A stretch of 64,000 nucleotides of DNA from Lachnospiraceae bacterium UBA1755. GTDB lineage: Bacteria; Bacillota; Clostridia; Lachnospirales; Lachnospiraceae. The stretch lies in assembly GCA_002314805.1 (NCBI GenBank), contig DCHJ01000038.1, forward strand, positions 8,764 to 72,763, read 5' to 3'. Shown piece by piece: positions 30,901-37,631 of the stretch. The notes beneath the pieces were generated by a model that saw only the letters and a list, made by a program, of their open reading frames with translations, searched no databases and was not told where the DNA came from. The position numbers and the translations under genes are program-made. Within the stretch, counting starts at the first letter, position 1. Each line of letters starts with the position of its first letter.

Positions 30901-32952
30901 GAAAACCACATCAAGCTGGTCCAGAACGATGATACGGCATATATGTTCTGGATCGAGAATGGACAAACTGATGCACAAACCCAGATGAACTCATCGGAAA
31001 GTACCATCAATTATGTTGACCTTTCAGAATTGATAGGAATCGATGATGAGGCCGGACGGCAGGAATTAATACAGTCTATTGGCAGTATGTATGCAGGATG
31101 TGATCGTAGTGGCAGCAGCCTTACGGATTACAGCGTGTTTGCAGATTCCAATGATAATCTGCATCTTGCATGGGCAGAAAGCACAGAGGATAAGCTGGAT
31201 GGGTCAGAGGAAGAATACATACCTCAGCAGGATGTCTATGTTGCTTCTCTGATGCGTAATGCTGCCGATTCTGTGACCGGTAAGGCCACTCCTTCAGGAT
31301 GGTCAAATGGAATTAGAATTACTAATTCGAAGGAAATCAACGGACTTCCGCAATTTTCAGAACTTAGTGATGGATCACTGCTTATGATGAGCAACAGCTA
31401 TAGTGTTGACCTGGCAAGTGAAACTACCGAACTGATTGACTCAAACCTGAAAGAAACAGTTATGACATCTGCAGGTATTGCAGTTCCGACAAGCGTTTCG
31501 ACTGTAAGGCTGCCAAATAAGGCAGGCGAGCAGTTTGAAGTCACGGTAGAGTTTACAAACCTTGGCAACGAGCAAACTGAATCATTTGATTATAAGCTGC
31601 AGATATGTGCTGACGGAAAAACAATAGACGGCATGACTAAAGCAGGTACCGTTGCAAGACCACTTGTGGTTAATGAGAAGCGCACTGTCACAGAGACATT
31701 TACAATGACTGAGGACGCACTTAAGAATATTAATAAACTGTCGCTCTATGCAGAAACCAAGCCAAAGAGGGGCCCGGATTATACGTCCAAGAAAACTCTC
31801 TCATTTGGCAGCCAGCTTCCAAATTACAATATCGCAAACGTATCTATAAATCAGGAAGGAAATAACTTCCGGATAACAGGTACGGTTGAGGATGCCGGAG
31901 TGGTTGCAGGCAGCAGCCAGGATGTGCTTGTGATAGCTGATGATGGTGACAATATACTTGCTAAGATACCATTGACAGGCATGGTAAGCGGAAAACAGGA
32001 TTTCAACAGACTTATCCCGATCACGAAGGATACGGCATACTACAGATATGCACATCTTATGCTTCAGGTGAAACGCGGCACGCAGGAGTGTTCAAGCCCA
32101 CAATATGTAAGAGGATATATGAAACAGCCTTCGGGACTTACAATTGAGGGTGCGACAAACGATCAGATCATATTAACCGTGGGACAGAGCTTGACACTAA
32201 ACGGCAGTTTTGATGAGTCAGTGTATTTCGGAGAAGTAAAACCGATTTATGCTGTAGAGGACGGTCTTGTGGCACGGCTTGACGGGGATGTAATCACAGG
32301 CGTGGCATCAGGTACTACACAGCTTTTCATGACAGTGGATCAGTGCGGCGGCAACAAGACGGTTACGGTCATCATAAATGATGCACCTGTACCTAAGAGA
32401 AAAGGAGGCTCATCAGGCGGATCACTCATCCCTGCAGAGGATGGCCCGGCCAATGCGGTACAACTCAGCGGTGACTGGAAACAGGATGAAGATGGCACAT
32501 GGTCATTTATCGGCAAAGACGGCAAGCCTGTTACGGGGTGGGGCAAGACCAGATCGGGTACTGACACGGAATACTACCATTTCAACGAAAATGGTGTTAT
32601 GGATACAGGATGGTATCTGGACACAGACGGATCATGGTATTACCTGCATGAGGTAAAAGACAGACGAGAGGGAGCCATGGACCGGGGCTGGCACTTGGAT
32701 TCAAGGGATTGCAATTGGTATTATCTTGACCCTAAGACCGGCAAGATGAAAGTCGGATGGGTTTATGATAATGGCAATTACTATTATATGTCTGAAGACA
32801 AAAATGGTGCTACATGGGTCAGGATGAAAGCGGGCTACTGGACATATTCAGGCAAAGGGCGCCCCTACGGTTCTATGTACCGAAAGGAAAAGACCCCGGA
32901 TAACAAAACCGTGGGAGGTGACGGAGCACTCGTGATAGACGCAGGCTCTTGA
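24901..32952 (+). CDS. giant secreted multi-domain cell-surface protein with C-terminal wall-binding repeats
   Basis: The 2683-residue product starts with a Sec signal peptide (KTILRKLAVLMAFVMLFTSI, cleavage likely after LAA at residue 29). Two Calx-beta-like segments lie at about 33-110 and 297-355 (each ending in Asp-rich strands such as IEVIDDDKSQ and IMIINDDEE), with an acidic Ser/Ala linker between. A carboxypeptidase-regulatory-like beta domain is at about 1035-1114, propeller-like strands at about 1750-2090, a CARDB-like domain at about 2209-2304, a Big_2-like domain at about 2418-2499, then a Gly/Ser linker and choline-binding-type repeats (about 2524-2655; GWYLDTDGSWYYL, GWVYDNGNYYYM). 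No LPXTG is present, so wall attachment should be non-covalent. Start at 24901 has GGGGGTG upstream. Function unknown; adhesion or matrix binding is plausible. Confidence 0.85.
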   Translation: MNKTILRKLAVLMAFVMLFTSIPMTSLAAQESYVLVPERSIYTSDMESGAFYLGSETAEFNENEKGPYMLKVVRNGAADNKATVRLHMLDVTAKYGEDYTVRISDASIIEKGAQNTDTSKSITEVMSSDKVTEYNYSDAVVEGLITAENQLEKEEQEEDLKEAKAYLNDETASSSDAKSDDADASLSEAASKESVKPAEEEDASYSETGLDGAVINDATFSEASDIEPIKVTSALQHLSLAQLKELQTGITNDKTSMSYDSESDLLGINMDSFGEENVEDPYFSESREEILRQLSSTYIDIDFKPGVSERYVKIEVIDDDKSQGNLQAEFSLGSVDDSTVSKEYSTFIMIINDDEEYVPDTVQFTSAEYVPANGYVSVSVERKGNLNELASVMIDTESITAEPETQFSEVHAANYFVYGVKERAVKIPIVSTGLTEDVQFKVKLQEPVGCELGDITEAICTIRPTDKSFETTLETTSQSDPSAAPLKAAAAGEEQDEIEHDYDVISDDGTANLEGMEWWDIILDRNAKVYGDDMKQQVVWAHADAAGSVIYRSDIKAWELYTRRHIAQSGAATRVGFNFHPWETRLDWNGMQVEWKKENGGSELKVADVGVYTYVKAEPPSIDHYGRSVKNWDRRTDCYWSSTKYNAVWEFGLFIETARWGFPHLYIYGITPIKRPFEITLETSQPFTLITDQGKRIKNSESSNKVYQNAHLTKIVEGKTNNTITTVSGHTVTVGLSDEDNPIAYIAGLEVVDSSGKGMNIWSAKDNEYPSSATFELTNNLLQRIDKFDALTLEKVKDEAHGFRGNKGKFSIRAIVKNKPAVLKYKEDARCDLVLWDVDDNNVITQKTGKKVGDMTYYTYGMGDCVRYQANIKDEYKTEYVYSGIDFLVEGQPTRTTWVMEGDLGKGYVKEIADKQEQTIRANLSKWDNRVVVRIAKTDDKLFDHDKGFFADALSVEASGNYLYYIIESDPQKIPGRVFVLTAYLKDGCAGMIPVWQDINHKEKYSQNTYYFDGSQKKEENVVLLTAERGVQQKYSITGKVYYDVAQLGETKTLEGWIPASGLPILVDVTHYGITDKDGVFSTTEFAGIKNYYVKTRIGTDRDAVYRSVKLENKKDIDIGRIVFNTQSKTHPRFTFLKGNSFDRKTGILIADSIKYIVIGNESTVSGTLLSAGTTDTNEFGNDFTYTYMQKGKSMTAKESVKRVEFVVYGDHTEKAVYKIDAPSEGTDPKKWSSPYVFAKGHYLDYKAGDLLFARVVTDRKTDDGTDVISNEVTYPPINTGMSFVEEAPTSPEFTKLVVPSTDGFKLPVIGNLTTMLSLSYLNLGIETTVDNGIRVNFGASFPAAGSHFDKYGLAKSDTKVMYGVSDLGEGMETLINKLKEAQDAEESGTTGIGIKAWGFRPIVGLYFEFQAQMVPTQKGGYKLVYRFLGGGAYGGFIGTFRYTHYFLVGGVPTYVGGDLEAQMLLEWGAAYDKEKTPKEWEITRLDQDFLTKLTSNTHTNFILRMIFYVNAYAGVGICKTLGVRGGFAFSFHFINNKAITKNYPKVNPTGFYATGHLKFWADVIVFSIPVPVLSFTKDQPWRAGYYADIKVGETDEETTSEIDETSQELGDIIPKARLSKESTFVGHFDTRESIRGLDSEWEGSITGRNIICHSYDDASQKLVEVQTPSNASKKIMMTYLEDDFDRESVDRTRLMYSIYDEDQETWSDPEPIDPSDTTADFSPYVCDRGGDVLITWASGKDPMTNIGTASYSEILKSQQIFTARFDKSDKKIKDITQITDDGYMNANPIAVYDESTGKTFVFYLKSYVGDITTSEDLIKYSMPQTNKAEIAYRIYDDSADGGKGKWLTDEYLDGELPDDPVKAEIVKAQLNGQRFVASPISEFGINNPVISDYAIIEASLHDNIDEMVRKICTLADVDYNELKNADEAAESKLDAYVASHQDVVKNLYKTKKNVGIYAYVVDTDNNMSTTEDQEIYLQTFDTATHTFGTPIRITNNAVGENHIKLVQNDDTAYMFWIENGQTDAQTQMNSSESTINYVDLSELIGIDDEAGRQELIQSIGSMYAGCDRSGSSLTDYSVFADSNDNLHLAWAESTEDKLDGSEEEYIPQQDVYVASLMRNAADSVTGKATPSGWSNGIRITNSKEINGLPQFSELSDGSLLMMSNSYSVDLASETTELIDSNLKETVMTSAGIAVPTSVSTVRLPNKAGEQFEVTVEFTNLGNEQTESFDYKLQICADGKTIDGMTKAGTVARPLVVNEKRTVTETFTMTEDALKNINKLSLYAETKPKRGPDYTSKKTLSFGSQLPNYNIANVSINQEGNNFRITGTVEDAGVVAGSSQDVLVIADDGDNILAKIPLTGMVSGKQDFNRLIPITKDTAYYRYAHLMLQVKRGTQECSSPQYVRGYMKQPSGLTIEGATNDQIILTVGQSLTLNGSFDESVYFGEVKPIYAVEDGLVARLDGDVITGVASGTTQLFMTVDQCGGNKTVTVIINDAPVPKRKGGSSGGSLIPAEDGPANAVQLSGDWKQDEDGTWSFIGKDGKPVTGWGKTRSGTDTEYYHFNENGVMDTGWYLDTDGSWYYLHEVKDRREGAMDRGWHLDSRDCNWYYLDPKTGKMKVGWVYDNGNYYYMSEDKNGATWVRMKAGYWTYSGKGRPYGSMYRKEKTPDNKTVGGDGALVIDAGS

Positions 32953-33009
32953 TTCGTACCTTAGGGGATAGCATAAAGTGGCAAATGTAGGAAGGATAAG
33001 ATTTGGGAA

Positions 33010-33141
33010 ATGTTGAAGATAAGTGAATTTTCGAAACAATCACATCTGACGGTTAAAGCCTTGAGATTTTACGAAGTAGAAGGCCTTCGGGTAATCGACA
33101 TTCGTTGGAGTTTGACTCCGAATGTTGGTGGCTACCGTTAG
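33010..33141 (+). pseudogene. truncated MerR-family regulator (N-terminal helix-turn-helix only)
   Basis: An ATG with GGAAGGA upstream starts 43 codons. The first 26 (MLKISEFSKQSHLTVKALRF, then YEVEGL) match the start of MerR-family winged-helix domains, which continue with L-I/K-P. Here the match stops at EGL, exactly where the 61-bp repeat begins, and the frame ends at TAG within the repeat. The rest of the gene is missing. This is most simply a gene cut by insertion or recombination at the repeat. Confidence 0.75.
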
Positions 33142-33153
33142 GGAATGCCGAAT
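33093..33153. repeat. right copy of the 61-bp imperfect repeat
   Basis: It aligns with 23377-23437 at about 52 of 61 positions. It holds a hairpin with ACATTC/GAATGT and GGAGT/ACTCC arms around a TTG loop, then the G-rich block. Confidence 0.75.
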
Positions 33154-33155
33154 AA

Positions 33156-33190
33156 CTCCGACAATGGTTGGGGGCAACCGTTGGGGTTTA
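33156..33190. repeat. second tandem sub-unit of the G-rich block
   Basis: CTCCGACAATGGTTGGGGGC and the following AACCGTTGGGGTTTA repeat the pattern of 33117-33150 (CTCCGAATGTTGGTGGCTAC then CGTTAGGGAAT). GGTTG and CAACC can pair across GGGG. The left copy at 23377 does not have this second unit. Confidence 0.55.
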
Positions 33191-33211
33191 CAATCAAATA
33201 GCACTAATAGC

Positions 33212-33245
33212 AGGTGGGTGAAGCAGAAACGCTTCACCCACTTCT
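33212..33245. terminator. strong hairpin between the insert and the sugar ABC operon
   Basis: AGGTGGGTGAAGC (33212-33224) and GCTTCACCCACTT (33231-33243) pair at 12 of 13 positions around a six-base loop. The plus-strand side is followed by CTTATG, so a T-run is weak. It probably serves the convergent ABC operon, the insert, or both. Confidence 0.65.
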
Positions 33246-33284
33246 TATGCAATGAATTCATTCGGTATTAGTTATTGCTGATGC

Positions 33285-33301
33285 ATGTGTTATTGCTGCT
33301 G
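33285..33301. repeat. right copy of the 14-bp direct repeat flanking the insert
   Basis: ATGTGTTATTGCTG at 33285-33298 is identical to 23356-23369. A partial third copy (GTTATTGCTGATG) lies just upstream at 33271-33283. Confidence 0.5.
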
Positions 33302-33306
33302 CCTGT

Positions 33307-34473
33307 TTAATTCTTTGCGTTCTTTGTGACCTCATCAATTGCAACAGCGAACAGAAGGACAAGACCCTTTGCAAGGTACTTCTCAAAGGATCCCATAGAG
33401 AGGATAGACATACCGTTTTCGAGAGAAGCCATTACAAGAGCTCCGATCACACAGCCGACGACCTTACCCTTGCCACCTGCAGGTGATGTACCTCCGATGA
33501 TCGCAGAAGCGATAACGTCTGTTTCATTGCCCTGACCTGCTGCTATAGCTGCAGAATTAAGTCTTGCTGTATATACGATACCGGAAACAGCTGCCATGGT
33601 ACCTTCAAGGATGAAGAGTATCCATGTGACCTTCTGAACATTGACACCTGAGAGAGCTGCTGCCTCACGGTTGCCGCCGATAGCATATATATGACGTCCG
33701 AAGGCTGTATTAAGAGATACAAAGCTTACTCCCAGGATGACAACTGCCAGAATTAAAAGAGGTACTGCCACGCCACGGTCCTGAGCAAAGATCCAGAAGA
33801 AGACTGCAATCACAGCACTGAGAAGTATAAGCCTTGCAGCAAAGAGACCTTTAGACTCGACTGCAAAATTGTATTTCTTCTTATTTCTGCGGATATTGAA
33901 CTGTGTGATTATAAAAATGACTATGGCAATTACTCCGACAAGAAGAGCAGTCCCGTTGATCGATGCATCCGCGCCGAAGATATTGGGAAGGTATCCCTGT
34001 CCGATAACCTTGAAGGCTTCATTATTGGGCTGGATCGTCTGGGAATTAGTAACAGCGATAATGAGTCCTCTGAATACCCACTCGGATGAAAGCGTAACGA
34101 TGAATGCAGGAAGGTGCATCCTGGCAACCCAGAAGCCCTGCCAGAGACCAACGAGTGAACCTGCAAGTATTGTTACAATAAGCGCCGGCACTATACCCCA
34201 GTTTGCAAACTTGAGGAAGTATGCTATGAGCGCACCGCAGAAACCGATAACCGATCCTACAGAAAGATCGATATGACCGCAGACCATTATAAGTACCATG
34301 GTACTTGATGCAATACCGATGAATGCCATCTGGAGGAAAAGATTAGTAATGTTCATAGGAGTAAGGAATACTCCCTGTGTAGTGATTCCAAATACGATCC
34401 AGATCACGGCAAGAAGAATGATCATGGTGTATTGCTGAATATTTCTTCTGATAGTATTTTTTAATTCCTGCAT
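33307..34473 (-). CDS. mmsB: multiple-monosaccharide ABC transporter permease
   Basis: The 388-residue integral membrane protein belongs to the ribose/xylose permease family (BPD_transp_2), with about ten hydrophobic helices. It carries CGHIDLSVGSVIGFCGAL and the EAA-like cytoplasmic loop IYAIGGNREAAALSGVNVQKV, which contacts the ATPase, and IIGGTSPAGGKGKVVGCVIGAL. The long insert between the early and late helices (NIRRNKKKY) is as in the MmsB/GguB/XylH subgroup. The ATG at 34473 has GAAGGGG upstream and lies 14 bases after the ATPase gene. Confidence 0.92.
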   Translation of the reverse strand: MQELKNTIRRNIQQYTMIILLAVIWIVFGITTQGVFLTPMNITNLFLQMAFIGIASSTMVLIMVCGHIDLSVGSVIGFCGALIAYFLKFANWGIVPALIVTILAGSLVGLWQGFWVARMHLPAFIVTLSSEWVFRGLIIAVTNSQTIQPNNEAFKVIGQGYLPNIFGADASINGTALLVGVIAIVIFIITQFNIRRNKKKYNFAVESKGLFAARLILLSAVIAVFFWIFAQDRGVAVPLLILAVVILGVSFVSLNTAFGRHIYAIGGNREAAALSGVNVQKVTWILFILEGTMAAVSGIVYTARLNSAAIAAGQGNETDVIASAIIGGTSPAGGKGKVVGCVIGALVMASLENGMSILSMGSFEKYLAKGLVLLFAVAIDEVTKNAKN

Positions 34474-34487
34474 TGTATGGCCCCTTC

Positions 34488-36026
34488 TCAATTATTCTTA
34501 TTCATATGTTTTTCGCCGGTACAGTACTCCATAACCAGCTCCTGAGTTGCATCCCTGTAATCAAGCTCACCGGTAATACTTCCTTCGTGCATTACATAGA
34601 TCCTGTCGCTCATTCCCAATACCTCGGGGAGCTCAGATGATATCATGATGACACTCATTCCTTTATCCACCAGATCATTCATGATATTGTAGATCTCGAC
34701 CTTGGCACCTACGTCGATACCTCTGGTAGGCTCATCCATGATAAGAACTGTCGGGTGTGTCATAAGCCACTTGGCAAGTACTACCTTCTGCATATTGCCG
34801 CCTGAAAGGTTGCGGGTAAGCTGCTCGAGGGAGGGAGTCTTTACATTGAGTGCAGTCACATACTCAGCAACCTCCTTAAGAAGCTCATTGTCATCGATCA
34901 CGCCACCCTTTGAAAGTCTCTGCAGAACCGGAAGAGAGACATTGAACCTGATATCCTGCATGAGGATAAGCCCGTAACGCTTTCGGTCTTCAGATACATA
35001 GCAGATACCGTTTTTAATCGCATCCTCACTGCTGTGGATCTCGATCTTTTCACCATTGTAATATGCCTGACCGCGAATATTGTTGCCATAGGCACCGATA
35101 AGGCTCATCATAAGTTCTGTACGCCCGGCACCCATGAGACCTGCAATACCTACGATCTCTCCGCGGCGCACATTGATATTGATATTATGCAGAACTTCCT
35201 TATCCTTGATCTGCGGGTGATCAACAGACCAGTCCTTCATTTCAAAGAGAACTTCTCCCGGATGATGCTCCCTGCGGGGGAACATCTGGGTAAGGCTGCG
35301 TCCTACCATATATGAGATCATTTCTGATTTGGTGATTTCATTTCTGGCTTTTGTGATGACTGTCTGTCCGTCCCGAAGTACCGTGATGGTGTCTGCAATG
35401 CTCATTACCTCATCAAGCTTATGTGAAATATAGATACAAGTCACGCCTTCTGACCGGAACTCACGGATGAGAGAGAGGAGTCTGGCTGACTCATCATCTG
35501 TAAGTGCTGCCGTAGGCTCATCCAGGATGAGAAGTCTTGCGTTCTTGCTGATCGCTTTGGCTATCTCGAGCAGCTGCATCTGACCGACACCCAGACTGAG
35601 TACCTTTGTCTCAGGGTTGATGCTGAGGTGAACCCTTTCGAGAGCTTCCGATGTCCTTTTATATGTCTCAGGCCAATTTATTATGCCCTGTTTGTTTTTG
35701 ATTTCATTGCCCAGGAATATGCTTTCCGCAATATTGAGGTTTGTACATAAAGCAAGCTCCTGATTGATAATTGCTATTCCGGCATGTTCTGAATCTCTTG
35801 TTGATCTGAACTTCTGAATCTCGCCGTTATATACTATATTGCCTTCATATGTACCGTATACGTGTATTCCGCTGAGAACCTTCATGAGAGTAGACTTTCC
35901 GGCACCGTTTTCACCTACCAGAGCGTGGATCTCACCACGCCTTACGTCGAAGCTGACATTATCGAGTGCTTTGACGCCCGGGAAGGTTTTAGTAATATTC
36001 TGCATCTGCAGGATAAAATCTTCCAT
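34488..36026 (-). CDS. mmsA: multiple-monosaccharide ABC transporter ATP-binding protein
   Basis: The 512-residue protein has two fused ABC ATPase domains, as usual for ribose/xylose/arabinose-type sugar importers. The first has Walker A GENGAGKST, signature LGVGQMQ and Walker B LLILDEPTAAL. The second has the degenerate Walker A GLMGAGRTE, signature LSGGNMQK and Walker B VLIMDEPTRGID. It couples ATP hydrolysis to sugar uptake at the inner face of the membrane. The ATG at 36026 starts MEDFILQMQNITKTFPGV; an upstream start would add 27 unrelated residues. Confidence 0.94.
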   Translation of the reverse strand: MEDFILQMQNITKTFPGVKALDNVSFDVRRGEIHALVGENGAGKSTLMKVLSGIHVYGTYEGNIVYNGEIQKFRSTRDSEHAGIAIINQELALCTNLNIAESIFLGNEIKNKQGIINWPETYKRTSEALERVHLSINPETKVLSLGVGQMQLLEIAKAISKNARLLILDEPTAALTDDESARLLSLIREFRSEGVTCIYISHKLDEVMSIADTITVLRDGQTVITKARNEITKSEMISYMVGRSLTQMFPRREHHPGEVLFEMKDWSVDHPQIKDKEVLHNININVRRGEIVGIAGLMGAGRTELMMSLIGAYGNNIRGQAYYNGEKIEIHSSEDAIKNGICYVSEDRKRYGLILMQDIRFNVSLPVLQRLSKGGVIDDNELLKEVAEYVTALNVKTPSLEQLTRNLSGGNMQKVVLAKWLMTHPTVLIMDEPTRGIDVGAKVEIYNIMNDLVDKGMSVIMISSELPEVLGMSDRIYVMHEGSITGELDYRDATQELVMEYCTGEKHMNKNN

Positions 36027-36071
36027 AGTTAACCAATCCTTGTCGTTATTTGCTGACCTGACAATACAATA

Positions 36072-36096
36072 CCCAGCCGGCACGAAGCCGACTGGG
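36072..36096 (-). promoter_or_regulatory. intercistronic hairpin between binding-protein and ATPase genes
   Basis: CCCAGCCGGC and GCCGACTGGG pair at nine of ten positions around ACGAA. It lies 18 bases after the binding-protein stop. No T-run follows on the minus strand, so it probably stabilises the 5' message and lowers downstream expression, as is common after ABC binding-protein genes. Confidence 0.6.
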
Positions 36097-36113
36097 ATAA
36101 AGTACACTATTAA

Positions 36114-37211
36114 TTATTTGCCCTTGATTTCTTCTTCTGTATGATAGCCTGACTCCCATACGATATTCATGTTGTTCTTGTCAACATATTCGCATGTTAC
36201 GAGAACAGCCGGAACATCGATCGGATTTCCGTCTGCATCTGCGCCTACCATTGTGTTGCCCTTTGTATCATACTTGCCGTTCTTAACAAGCTCTACTGCA
36301 GCATCAACAGCCTTGCGGCCCATATCACGTGAATCACCGAATACTGTCATAGACTGTGTACCTGCAAGGATCCTCTGGCATGCTGCAACTTCGCAGTCCA
36401 TTCCGGTGATGAAGGTCTTCTTGGCCTGCTCGTCGCCGAGTGCTGCGATCGCACCTGATGCAAGACCATCGTTGGGTGAAAGGACAGCATCGATCTCGAT
36501 TCCCTGAGCAGCTGCGATAGACATAGCGTTCTCAACGTGCTTTGTAGCCTCTGACGGCTGCCAGCCGATACACTCATTATCAGAGATAACATTGATTGCT
36601 CCCTTGTCGATGTACTCCTGAAGAGGCTCGATACCACCGCCGTAGTAGAGAGGTGCACATGAGTCACCGGGATCACCGTGCAGAACAATAATGTTGCCCT
36701 TAACTTCGCCGTACTTCTTCTCAAGGTTCTCTTTAATGAAGTTGCCCTGAAGATTTCCCTGATACCATGAGTCAAATGTAATGTAGAGATCAAGATCCTT
36801 GGTACCTGTGATCATACGGTCATAGGAGAGTACATAGATGCCGTTCTTCTTGCACTCTTCAACGATAGCTGCTGCTGCGTTTCCGTCGTTGGGGGCAATG
36901 ATAAGAGCCTGAATGCCCTGAGCGATCATTGTGGAAACCTGATCCTTCTGCTTGTTGGAGTCACCCTCTGCACATGCTGATACGCACTCTACACCGAGCT
37001 TCTCACATTCTTCCTTCATTGCCTTCTCATCAACTGACCAGCGCTCCTCGGCGTATGTCGGCATTGAGATACCGATCTTGATCTTTCCTTCGGAATCAGC
37101 TGCCTTTTCCTCGGTCTTTGCTTCAGCCTTGGTCTCTGTCTTTGCACCGCAGCCGGCTGCCATGCCGATCACCATAACTGATGCAAGCAGGAGAGCAATA
37201 ATTTTCTTCAT
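36114..37211 (-). CDS. chvE: multiple-monosaccharide-binding lipoprotein of the ABC importer
   Basis: The 365-residue protein has a lipoprotein signal peptide (VMVIGMAAGC, with Cys21) and a periplasmic-binding-protein type I fold: KIGISMPTYAEERWSVDEKA, ALIIAPNDGNAAA, YVLSYDRMITG and VLSPNDGLASGAIAAL are typical of ChvE-type proteins that bind galactose, arabinose, xylose or fucose-like sugars. The ligand cannot be read here. AGGAGGAAAAAAT precedes the ATG and a good promoter lies upstream. It is the first gene of the three-gene importer. Confidence 0.92.
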   Translation of the reverse strand: MKKIIALLLASVMVIGMAAGCGAKTETKAEAKTEEKAADSEGKIKIGISMPTYAEERWSVDEKAMKEECEKLGVECVSACAEGDSNKQKDQVSTMIAQGIQALIIAPNDGNAAAAIVEECKKNGIYVLSYDRMITGTKDLDLYITFDSWYQGNLQGNFIKENLEKKYGEVKGNIIVLHGDPGDSCAPLYYGGGIEPLQEYIDKGAINVISDNECIGWQPSEATKHVENAMSIAAAQGIEIDAVLSPNDGLASGAIAALGDEQAKKTFITGMDCEVAACQRILAGTQSMTVFGDSRDMGRKAVDAAVELVKNGKYDTKGNTMVGADADGNPIDVPAVLVTCEYVDKNNMNIVWESGYHTEEEIKGK

Positions 37212-37249
37212 ATTTTTTCCTCCTAAATATTATGGACTTTTCGCCCAAA

Positions 37250-37287
37250 GTTGGTTGTATTATATCAAAGTTTGTTATACCATACAA
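37250..37287 (-). promoter_or_regulatory. promoter of the sugar ABC operon with an overlapping dyad
   Basis: On the minus strand TTGTAT (37287-37282) and TATAAT (37264-37259) are separated by 17 bases. An inverted repeat with GTTGTATTATA and TATACCATACAAC arms spans both boxes, so a repressor bound there would block RNA polymerase. Which regulator binds is unknown. Confidence 0.65.
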
Positions 37288-37473
37288 CAGAAGTATGTAC
37301 TCCGTGACTGATATTGCACATTTGCTTGCTTATTTCATACCTGACCATTGCTGTGTCAATTATGCACGCTGCATTTTATTTCCTTTAATTTTCGTCCCGG
37401 GCAGATGGCATGGCGGCTTTTCACACCCGCAATGCCTGTGATAATTCTAACCGGATAATAGCTGCAGCAAAGC

Positions 37474-37503
37474 GGTAACCAACGGTAACAAAAGGTAACA
37501 AAA
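37474..37503 (+). repeat. three helically phased GGTAAC repeats upstream of the rplU promoter
   Basis: GGTAACCAAC, GGTAACAAAA and GGTAACAAAA follow each other with an exact 10-bp period, ending 13 bases before the -35 box of rplU. One helical turn per repeat suggests a protein-binding array. Confidence 0.7.
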
Positions 37504-37516
37504 TTGCAGTATATCA

Positions 37517-37545
37517 TTGACATTACAGGCCACGGATGCTAAAAT
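37517..37545 (+). promoter_or_regulatory. rplU-rpmA promoter
   Basis: TTGACA (37517-37522) and TAAAAT (37540-37545) are separated by 17 bases. The transcript should start near 37552. Confidence 0.8.
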
Positions 37546-37551
37546 ACTTCG

Positions 37552-37631
37552 GTATGCCGCTCAAAGAGGTTATAAGTATCACGCATAGTGATCACCGTAT
37601 TTGGCGAGTAATGATTAGAGGAGGATCCACA
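37552..37631 (+). promoter_or_regulatory. rplU 5' leader, candidate L21 autoregulatory leader
   Basis: About 80 untranslated bases precede rplU. They contain a small hairpin (ATCAC / GTGAT, around 37579-37593) and end in GAGGAGG. Firmicutes commonly have an L21 leader RNA at this place. I could not check the covariance model, so this is position-based. Confidence 0.45.

Larger units (their letters stand above)
32953..33306. other. 354-base right border region of the insert
   Basis: This gap holds a truncated MerR-type gene (33010-33141), the right copy of the 61-bp repeat with a second tandem sub-unit, a strong hairpin (33212-33244) and the right copy of the 14-bp direct repeat. It ends at the stop codon of the convergent permease gene. 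Confidence 0.8.
37212..37631. other. 420-base divergent region between the sugar operon and rplU
   Basis: It holds the sugar operon promoter with an overlapping dyad, three phased 10-bp repeats, the rplU promoter and the rplU leader. Between 37300 and 37470 I see no gene or clear element. Confidence 0.6.

Noticed and set aside
37536..37631. N-terminal extension of rplU
   Set aside because: The added residues do not match L21, and the segment lies between a good promoter and a good ribosome binding site, so it is leader.
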